DNA of 64,000 bases from an uncultured Phocaeicola sp. (lineage in GTDB: Bacteria; Bacteroidota; Bacteroidia; Bacteroidales; Bacteroidaceae). The position numbers and the translations under genes are program-made. A model generated the notes under the pieces. That model saw only the letters and a list, made by a program, of their open reading frames with translations. It was not told where the DNA came from and did no database searches. Positions 27,615 to 37,539 of this stretch are shown piece after piece. The stretch is from contig CAUBDX010000007.1 in assembly GCA_958434805.1 (NCBI GenBank), forward strand, positions 26,651 to 90,650, given 5' to 3'. The stretch's first letter is position 1. The number at the start of each line of letters is the position of its first letter.

Positions 27615-29429
27615 TTAAAAGTTTCCTTTATTAGCATTATCCCACCAAACACGGGTTCCACCATTATCACCCTTGATGGTCTTGCTGGTATTTTCTTCTT
27701 CCAACAGTTTCAAGCCAGATGATTTCAAGGCTTCCCCATTTGTATCATATTGGTTCTGAGCAAAAACTACACGGCGTAACCCTTCTTCCTTGTTCACGTA
27801 AGTAGGATCAACTTCTACTACTCCAGGGAATAATTTCGGATAACCGGTACGGCGCTGTTCTGCCCATGCCTCGTTTGACAACGGGAACAAAGCAATGTAT
27901 TTCTGAACCATGATGCGTGCCAGCTGGTCTTCATTCGATGCAGCATCGTCCCATTTAACACCCAGTTTGTTCAATGCCGGTGCATTCAAGCTAGCATCAA
28001 CCGGATCAACAAAGTCTGCCTGTCCTTCTGTAGATGCAAGATAGTTTTCTACAGCATTGCTTTCATAAGCAGTGATTACCGGATTAGCGTATGAACCACG
28101 ATATTTCAGCTCATTTGCCATCGATACACGGATACCTTCTTCGTAATAGTCTTTTACAGAACTTTCAGTAATCCATCCGCGAAGACGAGCTTCAGCCAAC
28201 AAGAAGAATGATTCAGCTCCCTTGAAAATAGGCAACGGCATACCGTAAGCCGATCCTTTCACACCGTCAAGCCATTGTGACATATTACTCCATGCATTTG
28301 GCTTAGCCGGAATATCAAATGCAAAACGGATACCATAATAGCCGTTATCAGCATCTACTAAAACAGCCTCCGAACGGTCTACTTTATTTTCTCCTTTATA
28401 ATAAGTAGTTACCTTGTCTTCTGTTTTCTTTGAATAGCCTGCCTTCAAGATTTCATCCTTGTTCTTAGTCATATAAAGCGGCAAACGCGGGTCTTTCATA
28501 CCATCCATCAAAGTAACCAAATTTGCGTTAAATCCACAGTCACCCCAGTTGAACATCAACCACATTTCGTTTTCAAGACCTTTGCTGATCAAGATGTCTT
28601 TACCAGCATTTTCTCCGGCTGCCAATGTATTTGTTGCAGCATCTTTTGCAATAGCTATTACATCGATACCTGCAGTTTTCATTTCCTCGACACGTTTCGA
28701 CAGACGCAATGCCATACGCAAACGCATGGTGTTTGCCACTTGAAGCCATAATTTGGTATCACCACCACACCATACATCACAAGACTTCAATGTAGTAAGT
28801 TCAGCCTGATTTTTGGAAGCGTCAGCTGCTGCCAAAACTTTAACAGCATTATTCAAATCCGTTAACATCGACTTGTACAAAGTCTGTTGGCTATCATATG
28901 GGAACGTAGTCGTAGGAGTTGAATTCGGATTTTCTGCCAACTTTGCATCTGCTTCAATAACTGAAGTATAAGGAAGCGGACCATAGGCATCGGTAGTCAT
29001 CAACGTTCCGTAAGCCTGTACGATACGCATTACCGCAGCTAAGATATTTTCTCCTTTTTCTTCGCAGTTGGCAATGACACGGCGAGTGTTATTGAAGATA
29101 TGCAAGTTATAGTTTTCATCCATACCTCCACTATGATCACGGCGCATCTCCATCTTACAGTTGGTAAAGTTACCATTCGGAGTCATAAAGTAACCACTAT
29201 ACCAGTCGATAGTCAGGTTAGTCCAGAACTGGAACTGGTTCTGATGCGGCGGATAACAATAGGTCATCGGCTCCATCCACTGTGCGGAAGCAGGCAAATC
29301 ATTTGGATTAATCTGCACCCCATTCGTGTTCAAGCTTTCAAAGTCATCTGTACAAGATGTTATCATAGAACCTCCCAGTACAGGTAAAGCCATCATTAAA
29401 GCGTATGTAAAAATCTTATTTCTTTTCAT
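27615..29429 (-). CDS. SusD/RagB-like glycan-binding outer membrane lipoprotein
   Basis: The 604-residue protein has a lipoprotein signal with the lipidated cysteine in MITSCTDDFESLN (near residue 26). It then shows a helical SusD-like body of the SusD-like_2/RagB subgroup, with IFNNTRRVIANCEEKGENILAAVMRIVQAYGTLMTTDAYGPLPYT. It should sit on the cell surface as a lid on the SusC barrel and capture the glycan. It is 13 bases downstream of the SusC gene, in the same transcript, and ends at a terminator. Confidence 0.92.
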   Translation of the reverse strand: MKRNKIFTYALMMALPVLGGSMITSCTDDFESLNTNGVQINPNDLPASAQWMEPMTYCYPPHQNQFQFWTNLTIDWYSGYFMTPNGNFTNCKMEMRRDHSGGMDENYNLHIFNNTRRVIANCEEKGENILAAVMRIVQAYGTLMTTDAYGPLPYTSVIEADAKLAENPNSTPTTTFPYDSQQTLYKSMLTDLNNAVKVLAAADASKNQAELTTLKSCDVWCGGDTKLWLQVANTMRLRMALRLSKRVEEMKTAGIDVIAIAKDAATNTLAAGENAGKDILISKGLENEMWLMFNWGDCGFNANLVTLMDGMKDPRLPLYMTKNKDEILKAGYSKKTEDKVTTYYKGENKVDRSEAVLVDADNGYYGIRFAFDIPAKPNAWSNMSQWLDGVKGSAYGMPLPIFKGAESFFLLAEARLRGWITESSVKDYYEEGIRVSMANELKYRGSYANPVITAYESNAVENYLASTEGQADFVDPVDASLNAPALNKLGVKWDDAASNEDQLARIMVQKYIALFPLSNEAWAEQRRTGYPKLFPGVVEVDPTYVNKEEGLRRVVFAQNQYDTNGEALKSSGLKLLEEENTSKTIKGDNGGTRVWWDNANKGNF

Positions 29430-29442
29430 AGTTGCTAAAGAT

Positions 29443-32400
29443 TTAGAAGTTAAGTTTTAGATTCAAACCAAAGCTACGAGTAGTAGGCAAAGAGAAAATA
29501 TCTACACCCTGAAGACCATTTCCTGTACCGATTGATACATCCGGATCCATCGGAGCATCTTTATAGAAGAAGAACAAGTTACGACCGATGATAGAAGCGG
29601 TCAAGTTCTTACCTGCTCCAAAGAGGTTACGGAAAGTATAACCAAAGCTCAGTTCACGCAAGCGAACATTGGTTGCATCGTAAATATAGTTTTCGTTGGC
29701 ATAAGTAGAGTTATGGTTCGTGCTACCTACAGTCTTGTACCAGTTTTCCGGAGTAAATTCTACACCATCTACCACTACTTTACCCGCATTACGCGCTTCA
29801 CCAGAACGTTCTGATACGCCCCATCCATCAAGAGAAGCTTCAGTCATTGACAATACCTTACCGCCGAAGCGACCGTCAATCAAGAATGACAAAGTGAAAT
29901 CCTTGTAATGGAATGTATTCGTCCATCCTGCATTTACCTTAGAGTTCATATTTCCTACATAAAGCAATTCATCAGGACCTTCTCCGCTCAATCTGGGTTT
30001 ACCGTTTTCGTCTTTCAACGGTTTGCCGTTTTCATCACGCAAGATATGACGTACATACAAGTCACCGTATTCACCGCCTTCTTTCAAGATAACTTTTGCA
30101 CCGCCGAAATTAGACAATTCAAGTCCGTTAGGCAATTCTGCAACCAATTCCTTGATTTCATTCTTGTTATAAGACAAGTTAAAGTTAGTACTCCAACTGA
30201 AGTTGTCATTAAATTGCTGATACCATCCTGCATTGAATTCAAATCCCATGTTCTGAACGTCACCGGCATTTACATAACGGTTACGAAGACCAGACTGGAA
30301 AGGAGCAGAGATTGAGAAGAACTGATTCTTTGTATTCGTTTTATAGAATGTCAATCCCAAAGTCAAACGGTTCTGGAAGAATGTACCGTCAAAACCTGCT
30401 TCAATAGAATGGGTCTTTTCAGGTTTCAATGTACGGAATGGAGCTTTTTCAGGGGCTGCAATCGCACCGTTTCCACCTTTTACAAAGTGATAGAGCAAGT
30501 TAGTCATATAAAGAGGAACATCATTACCTACTACTGAGTAGCTGGCACGGAATTTGAACAGGTCTACATTCTTACCCATATTCACAAACTTATCCATCAA
30601 GAAGCTAGCACCTACTGAAGGATAGAAGAATGAACAGCTTTCAGTAAATGACAATGCTGAAGACCAGTCATTACGTGCAGATACATCAAGGAACAAACCG
30701 TCTCTCCATCCTACCTGAGCAGTAGCAAATACTGCATTCAAACGTTTTTCTGTATTCCATTGAGCATCGTTATCAAGAACGAACATATTCTGGTAATAGT
30801 TGCCCGGAGTAAAGATATTCGGATAGAATACGTTTCCAGCACCCGGTGAAGAGAATTGTTGACCTTCAGCCCACATATCTACGTGAGAAGTTTTACTCTT
30901 TGTGAAGCTGGAACCAGCAGTAGCTGTAAAGAACCAGTCATTCCATGTATGTGAATAGGTAGCCAAGACATCACCGTAAAGCTGGTCACTGAAATAACGG
31001 TTATCTTTCATACGACCCATCGGATAACGGTCACCACCACTGGAAGCATAAAGATTGTTCACATAGTGTTCTTCTCCTCTTTCATAACGCATACGTCCCT
31101 GAATACTCAAATCTTCAGTGATATCCCATTTAATGCTGCCACCGAACTCATAACGGTTACGGTCAACGATAGAAGCCTGACGGTTAAGTACCCAGTACGG
31201 GTTGCTGAATTGTTCTTGTTTTACGTTCGGCCAATTCTGAACGTTTACTCCACGAGCCGGGTCAAACACTTCAAAGTTTTCTTTATATCCATCCCAATCT
31301 TCACCGCGTGGAAACAAATAAGCACCGGTCAACGGGTTAAACAAATAACCTGAAGCAGCTTGGTTACGGATATGCTGGTTTGTAAACTTCGCATTAAAGT
31401 CAACATGTACACTCTTGAAAGGATTGAAGCCAACTTTTGAATTCAAATTATGGCTACGATAATCATTGGTAGGAGTAATACCTTGTGAGTATACGTTTCC
31501 ATAAGAGAAATAAGACTGGAAGTTTTCATTACCACCTGCCAAAGAAATAGAGTTATTAGTAGTAAATCCCACACGGTAAAACTCTTTCAGGTAATTAGGA
31601 GTTTCTGCATCTAATTTTTCACCCCAGCTGTACATGCCTTCGCTCATACCATACTGATTCTGGAATTTCGGCAACACCATCGGAGTTTCCATTGTGGTAT
31701 TACTTGATACAGTAACAGCAACCTTACCAGCCTGTGCTGATTTTGTAGTAATCATGATGGCTCCATTGGCTGCAACTGCACCATAAAGAGCTGCTGCAGA
31801 AGCTCCTTTCAGCAAAGTAATTGAAGCAATATCGTCAGGGTTAATAGTTGACATAACGTCACCACCATCACGCTGACCACCATAGTTACCATTTACCTGG
31901 TCGGTAGATACGGTATTCATCACCGGAACACCATCAATAACAATCAAAGGCTGGTTGCTTCCATTGATAGATTTACTACCACGGAACTGAATCTTTGCAG
32001 ATCCTCCGGCACCGGTTGAATTCGGAGTAATAGAAAGACCGGCACTCTTTCCCTGCAAAGAGTTAATCATGTTAACGCTCTTAATGTCGTTTACATCTTT
32101 ACCGCCTACAGTTTGTGCTGAATAAGTCAGTGTTTCCGACTGACGCTTAATACCCATGGCAGTTACTACGACTTCACTCAGCAATTCAGCATCGGAAGAC
32201 ATCGAAACATTGATAACACTACGATTACCAACACTTTCTTCAATGGACTTCATACTTACATAAGAGAAGACCAAAACATCTGAGTTACTTGCTTCGATGG
32301 AGTACTTTCCATCAAGATCTGTCACTGTACCATTAACGGTTCCTTTTACCAAAACATTAACGCCAATTAATGGTTCACCCAATTCCTTGTCTATTACCAA

Positions 32401-32490
32401 ACCGGTAACAGTGTGCGTCTGCGCATACAGACTTGTAACAAACATTCCGATAAGGAACATTACTACTACAAGAAATGATCGTTTCTGCAT
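29443..32490 (-). CDS. SusC/RagA-like TonB-dependent glycan transporter
   Basis: The 1015-residue protein has a signal peptide (to about residue 23, LYAQ). A carboxypeptidase-regulatory-like domain follows (25-105, HTVTGLVIDKELGEPLIGVNVLVKG). The SusC TonB-box region SEVVVTAMGIKR is near 105-116, the plug has IDGVPVMN and NPDDIASITLLKGASAAALYG, and a barrel ends in an aromatic residue. It imports oligosaccharides through the outer membrane with TonB energy. It is first in the susCD pair, with its own -7 element at 32604. The neighbouring GH20 enzymes suggest HexNAc-containing glycans. Confidence 0.94.
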   Translation of the reverse strand: MQKRSFLVVVMFLIGMFVTSLYAQTHTVTGLVIDKELGEPLIGVNVLVKGTVNGTVTDLDGKYSIEASNSDVLVFSYVSMKSIEESVGNRSVINVSMSSDAELLSEVVVTAMGIKRQSETLTYSAQTVGGKDVNDIKSVNMINSLQGKSAGLSITPNSTGAGGSAKIQFRGSKSINGSNQPLIVIDGVPVMNTVSTDQVNGNYGGQRDGGDVMSTINPDDIASITLLKGASAAALYGAVAANGAIMITTKSAQAGKVAVTVSSNTTMETPMVLPKFQNQYGMSEGMYSWGEKLDAETPNYLKEFYRVGFTTNNSISLAGGNENFQSYFSYGNVYSQGITPTNDYRSHNLNSKVGFNPFKSVHVDFNAKFTNQHIRNQAASGYLFNPLTGAYLFPRGEDWDGYKENFEVFDPARGVNVQNWPNVKQEQFSNPYWVLNRQASIVDRNRYEFGGSIKWDITEDLSIQGRMRYERGEEHYVNNLYASSGGDRYPMGRMKDNRYFSDQLYGDVLATYSHTWNDWFFTATAGSSFTKSKTSHVDMWAEGQQFSSPGAGNVFYPNIFTPGNYYQNMFVLDNDAQWNTEKRLNAVFATAQVGWRDGLFLDVSARNDWSSALSFTESCSFFYPSVGASFLMDKFVNMGKNVDLFKFRASYSVVGNDVPLYMTNLLYHFVKGGNGAIAAPEKAPFRTLKPEKTHSIEAGFDGTFFQNRLTLGLTFYKTNTKNQFFSISAPFQSGLRNRYVNAGDVQNMGFEFNAGWYQQFNDNFSWSTNFNLSYNKNEIKELVAELPNGLELSNFGGAKVILKEGGEYGDLYVRHILRDENGKPLKDENGKPRLSGEGPDELLYVGNMNSKVNAGWTNTFHYKDFTLSFLIDGRFGGKVLSMTEASLDGWGVSERSGEARNAGKVVVDGVEFTPENWYKTVGSTNHNSTYANENYIYDATNVRLRELSFGYTFRNLFGAGKNLTASIIGRNLFFFYKDAPMDPDVSIGTGNGLQGVDIFSLPTTRSFGLNLKLNF

Positions 32491-32603
32491 AGCTAAAATT
32501 TTTAAAGGTTAGTATTTAAATATTCTCAATAATTTACAACATATATCTCTCGTTTTACACCTAATGTTTTATTTAAAAGATATATTATTGTTTTTCAATA
32601 TGA

Positions 32604-32611
32604 CAAATGTA
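32604..32611 (-). promoter_or_regulatory. Promoter -7 element of the susCD pair
   Basis: TACATTTG on the minus strand matches TAnnTTTG. It predicts an untranslated leader of about 110 bases, long enough for post-transcriptional control of the SusC gene. No -33 TTTG is seen at the usual distance. Confidence 0.5.
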
Positions 32612-32843
32612 TATATTTAATAAATTAAAACATAAATAATCAAAATATATTTTTTTTTATTAAACATATTTTAACAGACAAAGAGGCTATTAAGGCTTAA
32701 AAAGGCAACTTACAGCCAAAAGACAAACAAATTGCAATCTACACATAGCATATTACCTCCTTAACCCGCTTAAAAAGAAATAAAATGTAAGAAAAACACT
32801 CTACCAGCAATTACCCCTATCTTGCTTCATCACAATGAAACAC

Positions 32844-32892
32844 AAAAAAGGATAGGATATAAGTAGCATATTCTACCTATATTCCTATCCTT
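32844..32892 (-). terminator. Intrinsic terminator of the GH20 pair
   Basis: AAGGATAGGATAT (32848-32860) pairs with ATATTCCTATCCTT (32879-32892). On the minus strand a run of six T follows. Confidence 0.78.
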
Positions 32893-32933
32893 CTATCAAT
32901 AAGACTTTGTGAGATTTTTCGTATGTATTCCCC

Positions 32934-34994
32934 TTACTTCACTACAATTTCATCTGTAAACAGCACAGCACCTGCAATATCTGCCGGAAAAGCCTGAAAA
33001 CGCACATAACGTGCCGACATCTCTCCCGACCATCCGAAGTTCTTAAAAGAAACGGCATCATCTTTCACTACTTCATGATTGATTTCTTCCAATACTGTAA
33101 ATTCTTTGTTATCGGAAGATGCCGATATAACAACCTGCTTCGGCATATATACATAAGGTCCGCAAATCTGCATGAAATCGGCAGCCACGGAATGAAGGAT
33201 GGTATCTGCTCCTAAATCAATGACAACATCCATCTCATTCCCTTTTACAAACCCAAGCCACCGCTTATCATTATAATTCCAGCCGCCACGCAAACCATCA
33301 TTGAGTGTCTTGTCACCATTGGCTGGATATCCCGACCAGTAAGGAATATTAAACTGCACCTTCTTCCCCACAGCCAGATGTTCAATAGGCTGCAAAGCTT
33401 CCGGGCGGTTACCTATTTCTTTACTAAAATCAAAAGAGTTATAACCTTTCTCTTTTATCGCCGGAATGATATCCAAAACACGAGTACGGAAAGATTTCCA
33501 AGATTTCTGATCAGGCTGTGTCCATGCCACTTCTGCCAAAGCAAAGGCACGCGGATAAAGCATATATTCAAAATGCTCGTCTGTCACGATGTATTCAGCC
33601 CACACGTTTGCCTGTACTCCTTCAATCAACAACTTCTCTGAAGCAGTCAAAGAATCTGGAACCGGATTATAATCATAGACTTTACTCAAAGGCAAATAGC
33701 CACCGATTGCCTCCGGCTGTGAAGACGGCGCATCTTGATAACCATCAAAGTAGCAATATTCTCCCGGAGTCATAATCGCACGATGACCGGCCTTAACTGC
33801 ACGTATGCCTCCTGCCTCTCCACGCCATGACATAACGGTAGCATTCGGAGCCAATCCTCCGTCTAAGATTTCATCCCATCCCAACAAGGAACGTCCCTTT
33901 GAATTCAAGAAGCGTTCTATCCGATGAATCAGATAACTCTGCAGCTCATCTACATCTTTCAATCCCTCCTTTTTCATACGAGCCTGACATAAAGGACAGG
34001 TTTTCCATGAAGCTTTTCCAGCCTCATCGCCACCGATATGAATATAATGAGAAGGGAATAACTCTATCACCTCCGACAAAACATTTTCCAAAAACTCAAA
34101 TGTCTTTTCGCTTCCAACACAAAAATCGGAATGTTTATAAGGCTTGCCTGAACACGACAGTTCCGGATAAGCTGCCAATACTTCTTCTGAATGCGAAGGC
34201 ATTTCGATTTCCGGAACAACTGTAACGCAATGCAAACGAGCATACTCCAAAATTTCACGGATATCTTCTTTTGTATAATAACCTCCCGAAGCATCCGGAT
34301 CCGACTGCTCACAGTATTGCTGTCCTTTAGCCCCCCAATCTTTCCATGTAGCCTGCTTACGCCATGCAGCAAACTCGGTCAAGCGGGGATATTTATCGAT
34401 TTCCAAACGCCATCCGGCTGCATCGGTTAAATGCAAATGTAAGCGATTGATCTTGAAAGCCGACAATAAAGCTATCTGTTTCTTTATAAACTCTTTCGAG
34501 CGGAAATGACGAGATACATCAATCATGATTCCCCGGTAAGGGAAACGTGGTTCGTCTTTAACCACCGACGCCTGAATATTCCCTTCATCATGTTCTGCCA
34601 GTTGTAGCAATGTCTTAACTCCGTAAAATAGCCCGGTATCCGACAAAGCCTTGAGAGAAACAGACTCCCGACCTGCCTCCAATACATACCCCTCAGGTGA
34701 ATTGACTCCGGGCAACTGATCAACAACCTGCAGAACAATTACATTATTATCGGGAAGTGTTTCGGCAAACTGCACGGGAAGCGAACTTCCTTCAAAAGCC
34801 GCAGCAATGATTTCGCGACTGGCAACATCCCCTTTCACTCCAATCAAGGTTCCTTCATTCCAATGAAACACCCCGTCCTTGACTTCACAAGAAAGCGGAC
34901 AGGGTGTTATATTTAAAGTTTGTCTTTCTTCGGAACAACCCGAAGAAAGACAAACCAACAATATCAGACTTATTACACCAAATACTCTGATCAT
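32934..34994 (-). CDS. Beta-N-acetylhexosaminidase lipoprotein (GH20), first copy
   Basis: The 686-residue protein has a lipoprotein signal (LLVCLSSGCSEERQ) and a GH20b N-terminal domain. The GH20 barrel has FPYRGIMIDVSRHF near 150 and the catalytic pair D323-E324 in HIGGDEAGK. The C-terminal 150 residues look like a carbohydrate-binding or F5/8-type discoidin domain. It removes terminal GlcNAc or GalNAc from glycans by substrate-assisted catalysis, in the periplasm or at the surface. It lies 5 bases after the second GH20 gene. An odd feature is the extra CPLCQARMKKEG insert after the active site, also present in its neighbour. Confidence 0.92.
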   Translation of the reverse strand: MIRVFGVISLILLVCLSSGCSEERQTLNITPCPLSCEVKDGVFHWNEGTLIGVKGDVASREIIAAAFEGSSLPVQFAETLPDNNVIVLQVVDQLPGVNSPEGYVLEAGRESVSLKALSDTGLFYGVKTLLQLAEHDEGNIQASVVKDEPRFPYRGIMIDVSRHFRSKEFIKKQIALLSAFKINRLHLHLTDAAGWRLEIDKYPRLTEFAAWRKQATWKDWGAKGQQYCEQSDPDASGGYYTKEDIREILEYARLHCVTVVPEIEMPSHSEEVLAAYPELSCSGKPYKHSDFCVGSEKTFEFLENVLSEVIELFPSHYIHIGGDEAGKASWKTCPLCQARMKKEGLKDVDELQSYLIHRIERFLNSKGRSLLGWDEILDGGLAPNATVMSWRGEAGGIRAVKAGHRAIMTPGEYCYFDGYQDAPSSQPEAIGGYLPLSKVYDYNPVPDSLTASEKLLIEGVQANVWAEYIVTDEHFEYMLYPRAFALAEVAWTQPDQKSWKSFRTRVLDIIPAIKEKGYNSFDFSKEIGNRPEALQPIEHLAVGKKVQFNIPYWSGYPANGDKTLNDGLRGGWNYNDKRWLGFVKGNEMDVVIDLGADTILHSVAADFMQICGPYVYMPKQVVISASSDNKEFTVLEEINHEVVKDDAVSFKNFGWSGEMSARYVRFQAFPADIAGAVLFTDEIVVK

Positions 34995-34999
34995 AACAA

Positions 35000-37348
35000 T
35001 TATTTCACGATTATTTCATCAACAAACAAATGTCCGGCCTTACCTTTAGCTCCGTGCCATGAAGGTATAGCGTGTTCACTATCTATCTTTACCTTTACAA
35101 AACGAGTCTTCACCGGAGAGAAGGTCAATGTATGATTTTTTATACCGTCAATATCGGTTTCTTTCATTACCGGATATGTTTCAGAAGCTACCTTTTTATA
35201 AGTCTTTCCGTCTTCAGAAACAGCCACCGAATAAGCACGCGCATCAAAAATCCAGTCATTCCGATTCACAAATACATCGGCAGAAACAGAACTGATTTCA
35301 GTCATTTCCTCCAAATCGATAACTGCTTCGAGGTCATTACCTTGCACAGCCACCCATCCGCCGGAGCTGAAAGTCTGTCCACCTTTACGTCCGTCAACCA
35401 ATACATTTGGTCCGTTAGGAGTAAATTTCTTCTGGTTTTCCTGCAATAAAGTAAACGGTTTCATAAAGGCTTTATGAGTTTCAACCGTTTCGGTTACAAC
35501 ATCCGATACTCTGCGTGAAGGAGTATTCTGAATGGCAACAGCTTTTAATACAGCCGATTTATCAAGGAAGAAAGGTTCGGTATATTTCTGAGAGTTCTCG
35601 CCAGGTTCGCTTCCGTCAAGCGTATAATAGATATCACTGCCCGGAATCGTAACAAGTGTAACCTCCAGCGCTTTTGCTTCGGGTGCCGGCTTTATTGAAA
35701 CATTTACATTGAAAATATGTTTCGCGTAATTCCACTTATAGCAATCATAAATCATAGTCAAGCGAGGCATACGTTTCAAGAAGTTTTGATAATCCTTTTT
35801 AGAACCATCACTCCACTGAGTTTCTGCCAAAGCAGCCATTCTCGGAAGAACCATATATTGAACTTGACTAAATGTTGGGATATACTCAGTCCACAAGTTC
35901 GCCTGTACACCTTTTATATATTGCTGTTCTTCCGCAGTCAAAGAAGAAGGCATCGGCTCATAGCTATATACTTTTTCCATCGGAAGATATCCACCGATAG
36001 CCAAAGGCTCCTTATCAATATCCGATGCTTGATAATAGTCAAAATACAAATACGTGTTCGGTGTCATAATTACGTCATGGTGCTGGCGTGCAGCTTCAAT
36101 TCCACCTGTTTCACCAATCCAAGACATCAAAGTAGCATTAGGCGACAATCCTCCTTCCAAAATCTCAGTCCAACCAATAATCTGCTTGCCTTTTGAATTC
36201 AAGAATTTTTCTGCTTCAGTAATGACATAACTCTGCAAACGCTCTTCTTTGGTATGATTCGTATCCGACTTTAATCCTAACTTCTTAATGAGAGCTTGAC
36301 ATTTAGGACATTTAGCCCAACGGACTTTAGGACATTCATCTCCACCTACATGAATATATTCAGAAGGGAACAAGTCTGCCACTTCCGCCAACACATCCTT
36401 TACAAACTCCATTGTTTTTTCATTTCCAATACACAATACATCATCGGAAATACCCCAAGTCTTACGCACTTCATAAGGACCACCTGTACATCCTAATTCC
36501 GGGTAAGCAGTAATGGCAGCCTGCATATGGCCGGGAAGGTCGATTTCCGGAATAACAACTACATGACGTTCAGCTGCATATGCAATCACCTCCTTGATCT
36601 GCTCTTGCGTATAATAACCGCCATAAGGAGTTCCGTCGTATTCATCCGACCCCCATTTTCCTACTAGCGTTTCTGAACGCTGAGAAGCAACAGACATCAA
36701 TTTAGGATACTTCTTGATTTCAATACGCCAGCCCTGATCATCTGTCAAATGCCAGTGGAAACGGTTCATGTTATGCAGAACCATCATATCAATATACTCT
36801 TTTACTTCATCTACCGAGAAGAAATGGCGAGCCACATCCAAGTGCATACCTCTATAAGCAAAACGAGGAGCGTCATTGATTTCTACAGCCGGTAACTGTA
36901 CATTTACATTTTCAAAAGCCGACAGTGATTTTCTGAAAGTTTGGATACCATAAAAAACGCCTGCTTCGGAAACTCCTGTAATTTGCACACCTTTATCATC
37001 AACCCTCAACTGATAGGCTTCAGCATTTTGATTTTCTAACCCCAAAGCCAAGCAGATTGCTCCTGCCTCAGCAGCTCCTGCCTGCAAGTTCAAAGAGATA
37101 CCCGTCTGCTGTTTCACATAATCAGCCAAGAGCTCAGCATTCCGACGCATCTTATCATTTCCTTCCGGATAAATTACTTTCACTCCATCTTTAAGCAAAA
37201 ATGAAGAAGAGGCAGATACATCTGAAATCTGCAATGGCAGTGGCACAACCTGATAGTCTGCCGTAACAAGTTCTTTCTGGGAACAAGAAGCGATTAACAC
37301 ACTACCTAATAGCAAGCCAAGCGCCTTTGAATATAAACTTCTCATCAT
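35000..37348 (-). CDS. Beta-N-acetylhexosaminidase lipoprotein (GH20), second copy
   Basis: The start at 37348 (ATGATG) is chosen because it gives a lipoprotein signal ending LIASCSQKE; the longer frame to 37435 adds 29 hydrophobic residues with no good start context. The 782-residue protein has a GH20b domain, a GH20 barrel with FAYRGMHLDVARHFFS and the catalytic D337-E338 in HVGGDECPK. A chitobiase/FN3-like module (about 590-640, IYYTLDGSEP) and a C-terminal discoidin-like domain follow. It is probably first in a two-gene transcript. Its exact linkage preference cannot be read from sequence. Confidence 0.92.
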   Translation of the reverse strand: MMRSLYSKALGLLLGSVLIASCSQKELVTADYQVVPLPLQISDVSASSSFLLKDGVKVIYPEGNDKMRRNAELLADYVKQQTGISLNLQAGAAEAGAICLALGLENQNAEAYQLRVDDKGVQITGVSEAGVFYGIQTFRKSLSAFENVNVQLPAVEINDAPRFAYRGMHLDVARHFFSVDEVKEYIDMMVLHNMNRFHWHLTDDQGWRIEIKKYPKLMSVASQRSETLVGKWGSDEYDGTPYGGYYTQEQIKEVIAYAAERHVVVIPEIDLPGHMQAAITAYPELGCTGGPYEVRKTWGISDDVLCIGNEKTMEFVKDVLAEVADLFPSEYIHVGGDECPKVRWAKCPKCQALIKKLGLKSDTNHTKEERLQSYVITEAEKFLNSKGKQIIGWTEILEGGLSPNATLMSWIGETGGIEAARQHHDVIMTPNTYLYFDYYQASDIDKEPLAIGGYLPMEKVYSYEPMPSSLTAEEQQYIKGVQANLWTEYIPTFSQVQYMVLPRMAALAETQWSDGSKKDYQNFLKRMPRLTMIYDCYKWNYAKHIFNVNVSIKPAPEAKALEVTLVTIPGSDIYYTLDGSEPGENSQKYTEPFFLDKSAVLKAVAIQNTPSRRVSDVVTETVETHKAFMKPFTLLQENQKKFTPNGPNVLVDGRKGGQTFSSGGWVAVQGNDLEAVIDLEEMTEISSVSADVFVNRNDWIFDARAYSVAVSEDGKTYKKVASETYPVMKETDIDGIKNHTLTFSPVKTRFVKVKIDSEHAIPSWHGAKGKAGHLFVDEIIVK

Positions 37349-37502
37349 ATCAATGATAAATTTAAGGTTAAACAATAAATAAATTTTTTCTAAAATGCAA
37401 ATGTATAAAATAAAAGCAAAACTGCAAAGCGTCATTTTATTTTTAGTTTTTTTAGAATACGTTTTTTAGATAAACTCTCTTTGATAAGCCGCTATTTTTT
37501 CC

Positions 37503-37510
37503 GAACTTTG
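37503..37510 (+). promoter_or_regulatory. Promoter -7-like element of the hybrid sensor gene
   Basis: GAACTTTG matches six of the eight positions of TAnnTTTG. If used, transcription starts downstream of the ATG at 37513, so the start at 37540 must be the real one. Confidence 0.45.
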
Positions 37511-37539
37511 CAATGAATTCTATCTTTTGTATATACTCT

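Larger units (their letters stand above)
32491..32933. other. AT-rich gene-free gap upstream of the SusC gene
   Basis: These 443 bases are strongly AT-rich and have no credible ORF. They hold the susC-side -7 element and a leader of about 110 bases, with the GH20 terminator at the far end. The stretch between (about 32620-32840) shows no repeat or hairpin I can support. Confidence 0.6.

Noticed and set aside
34067..34372. Frames overlapping the GH20 gene on both strands
   Set aside because: They are shadows of the coding frame; the GH20 active-site motifs and lipoprotein signal settle the true frame.
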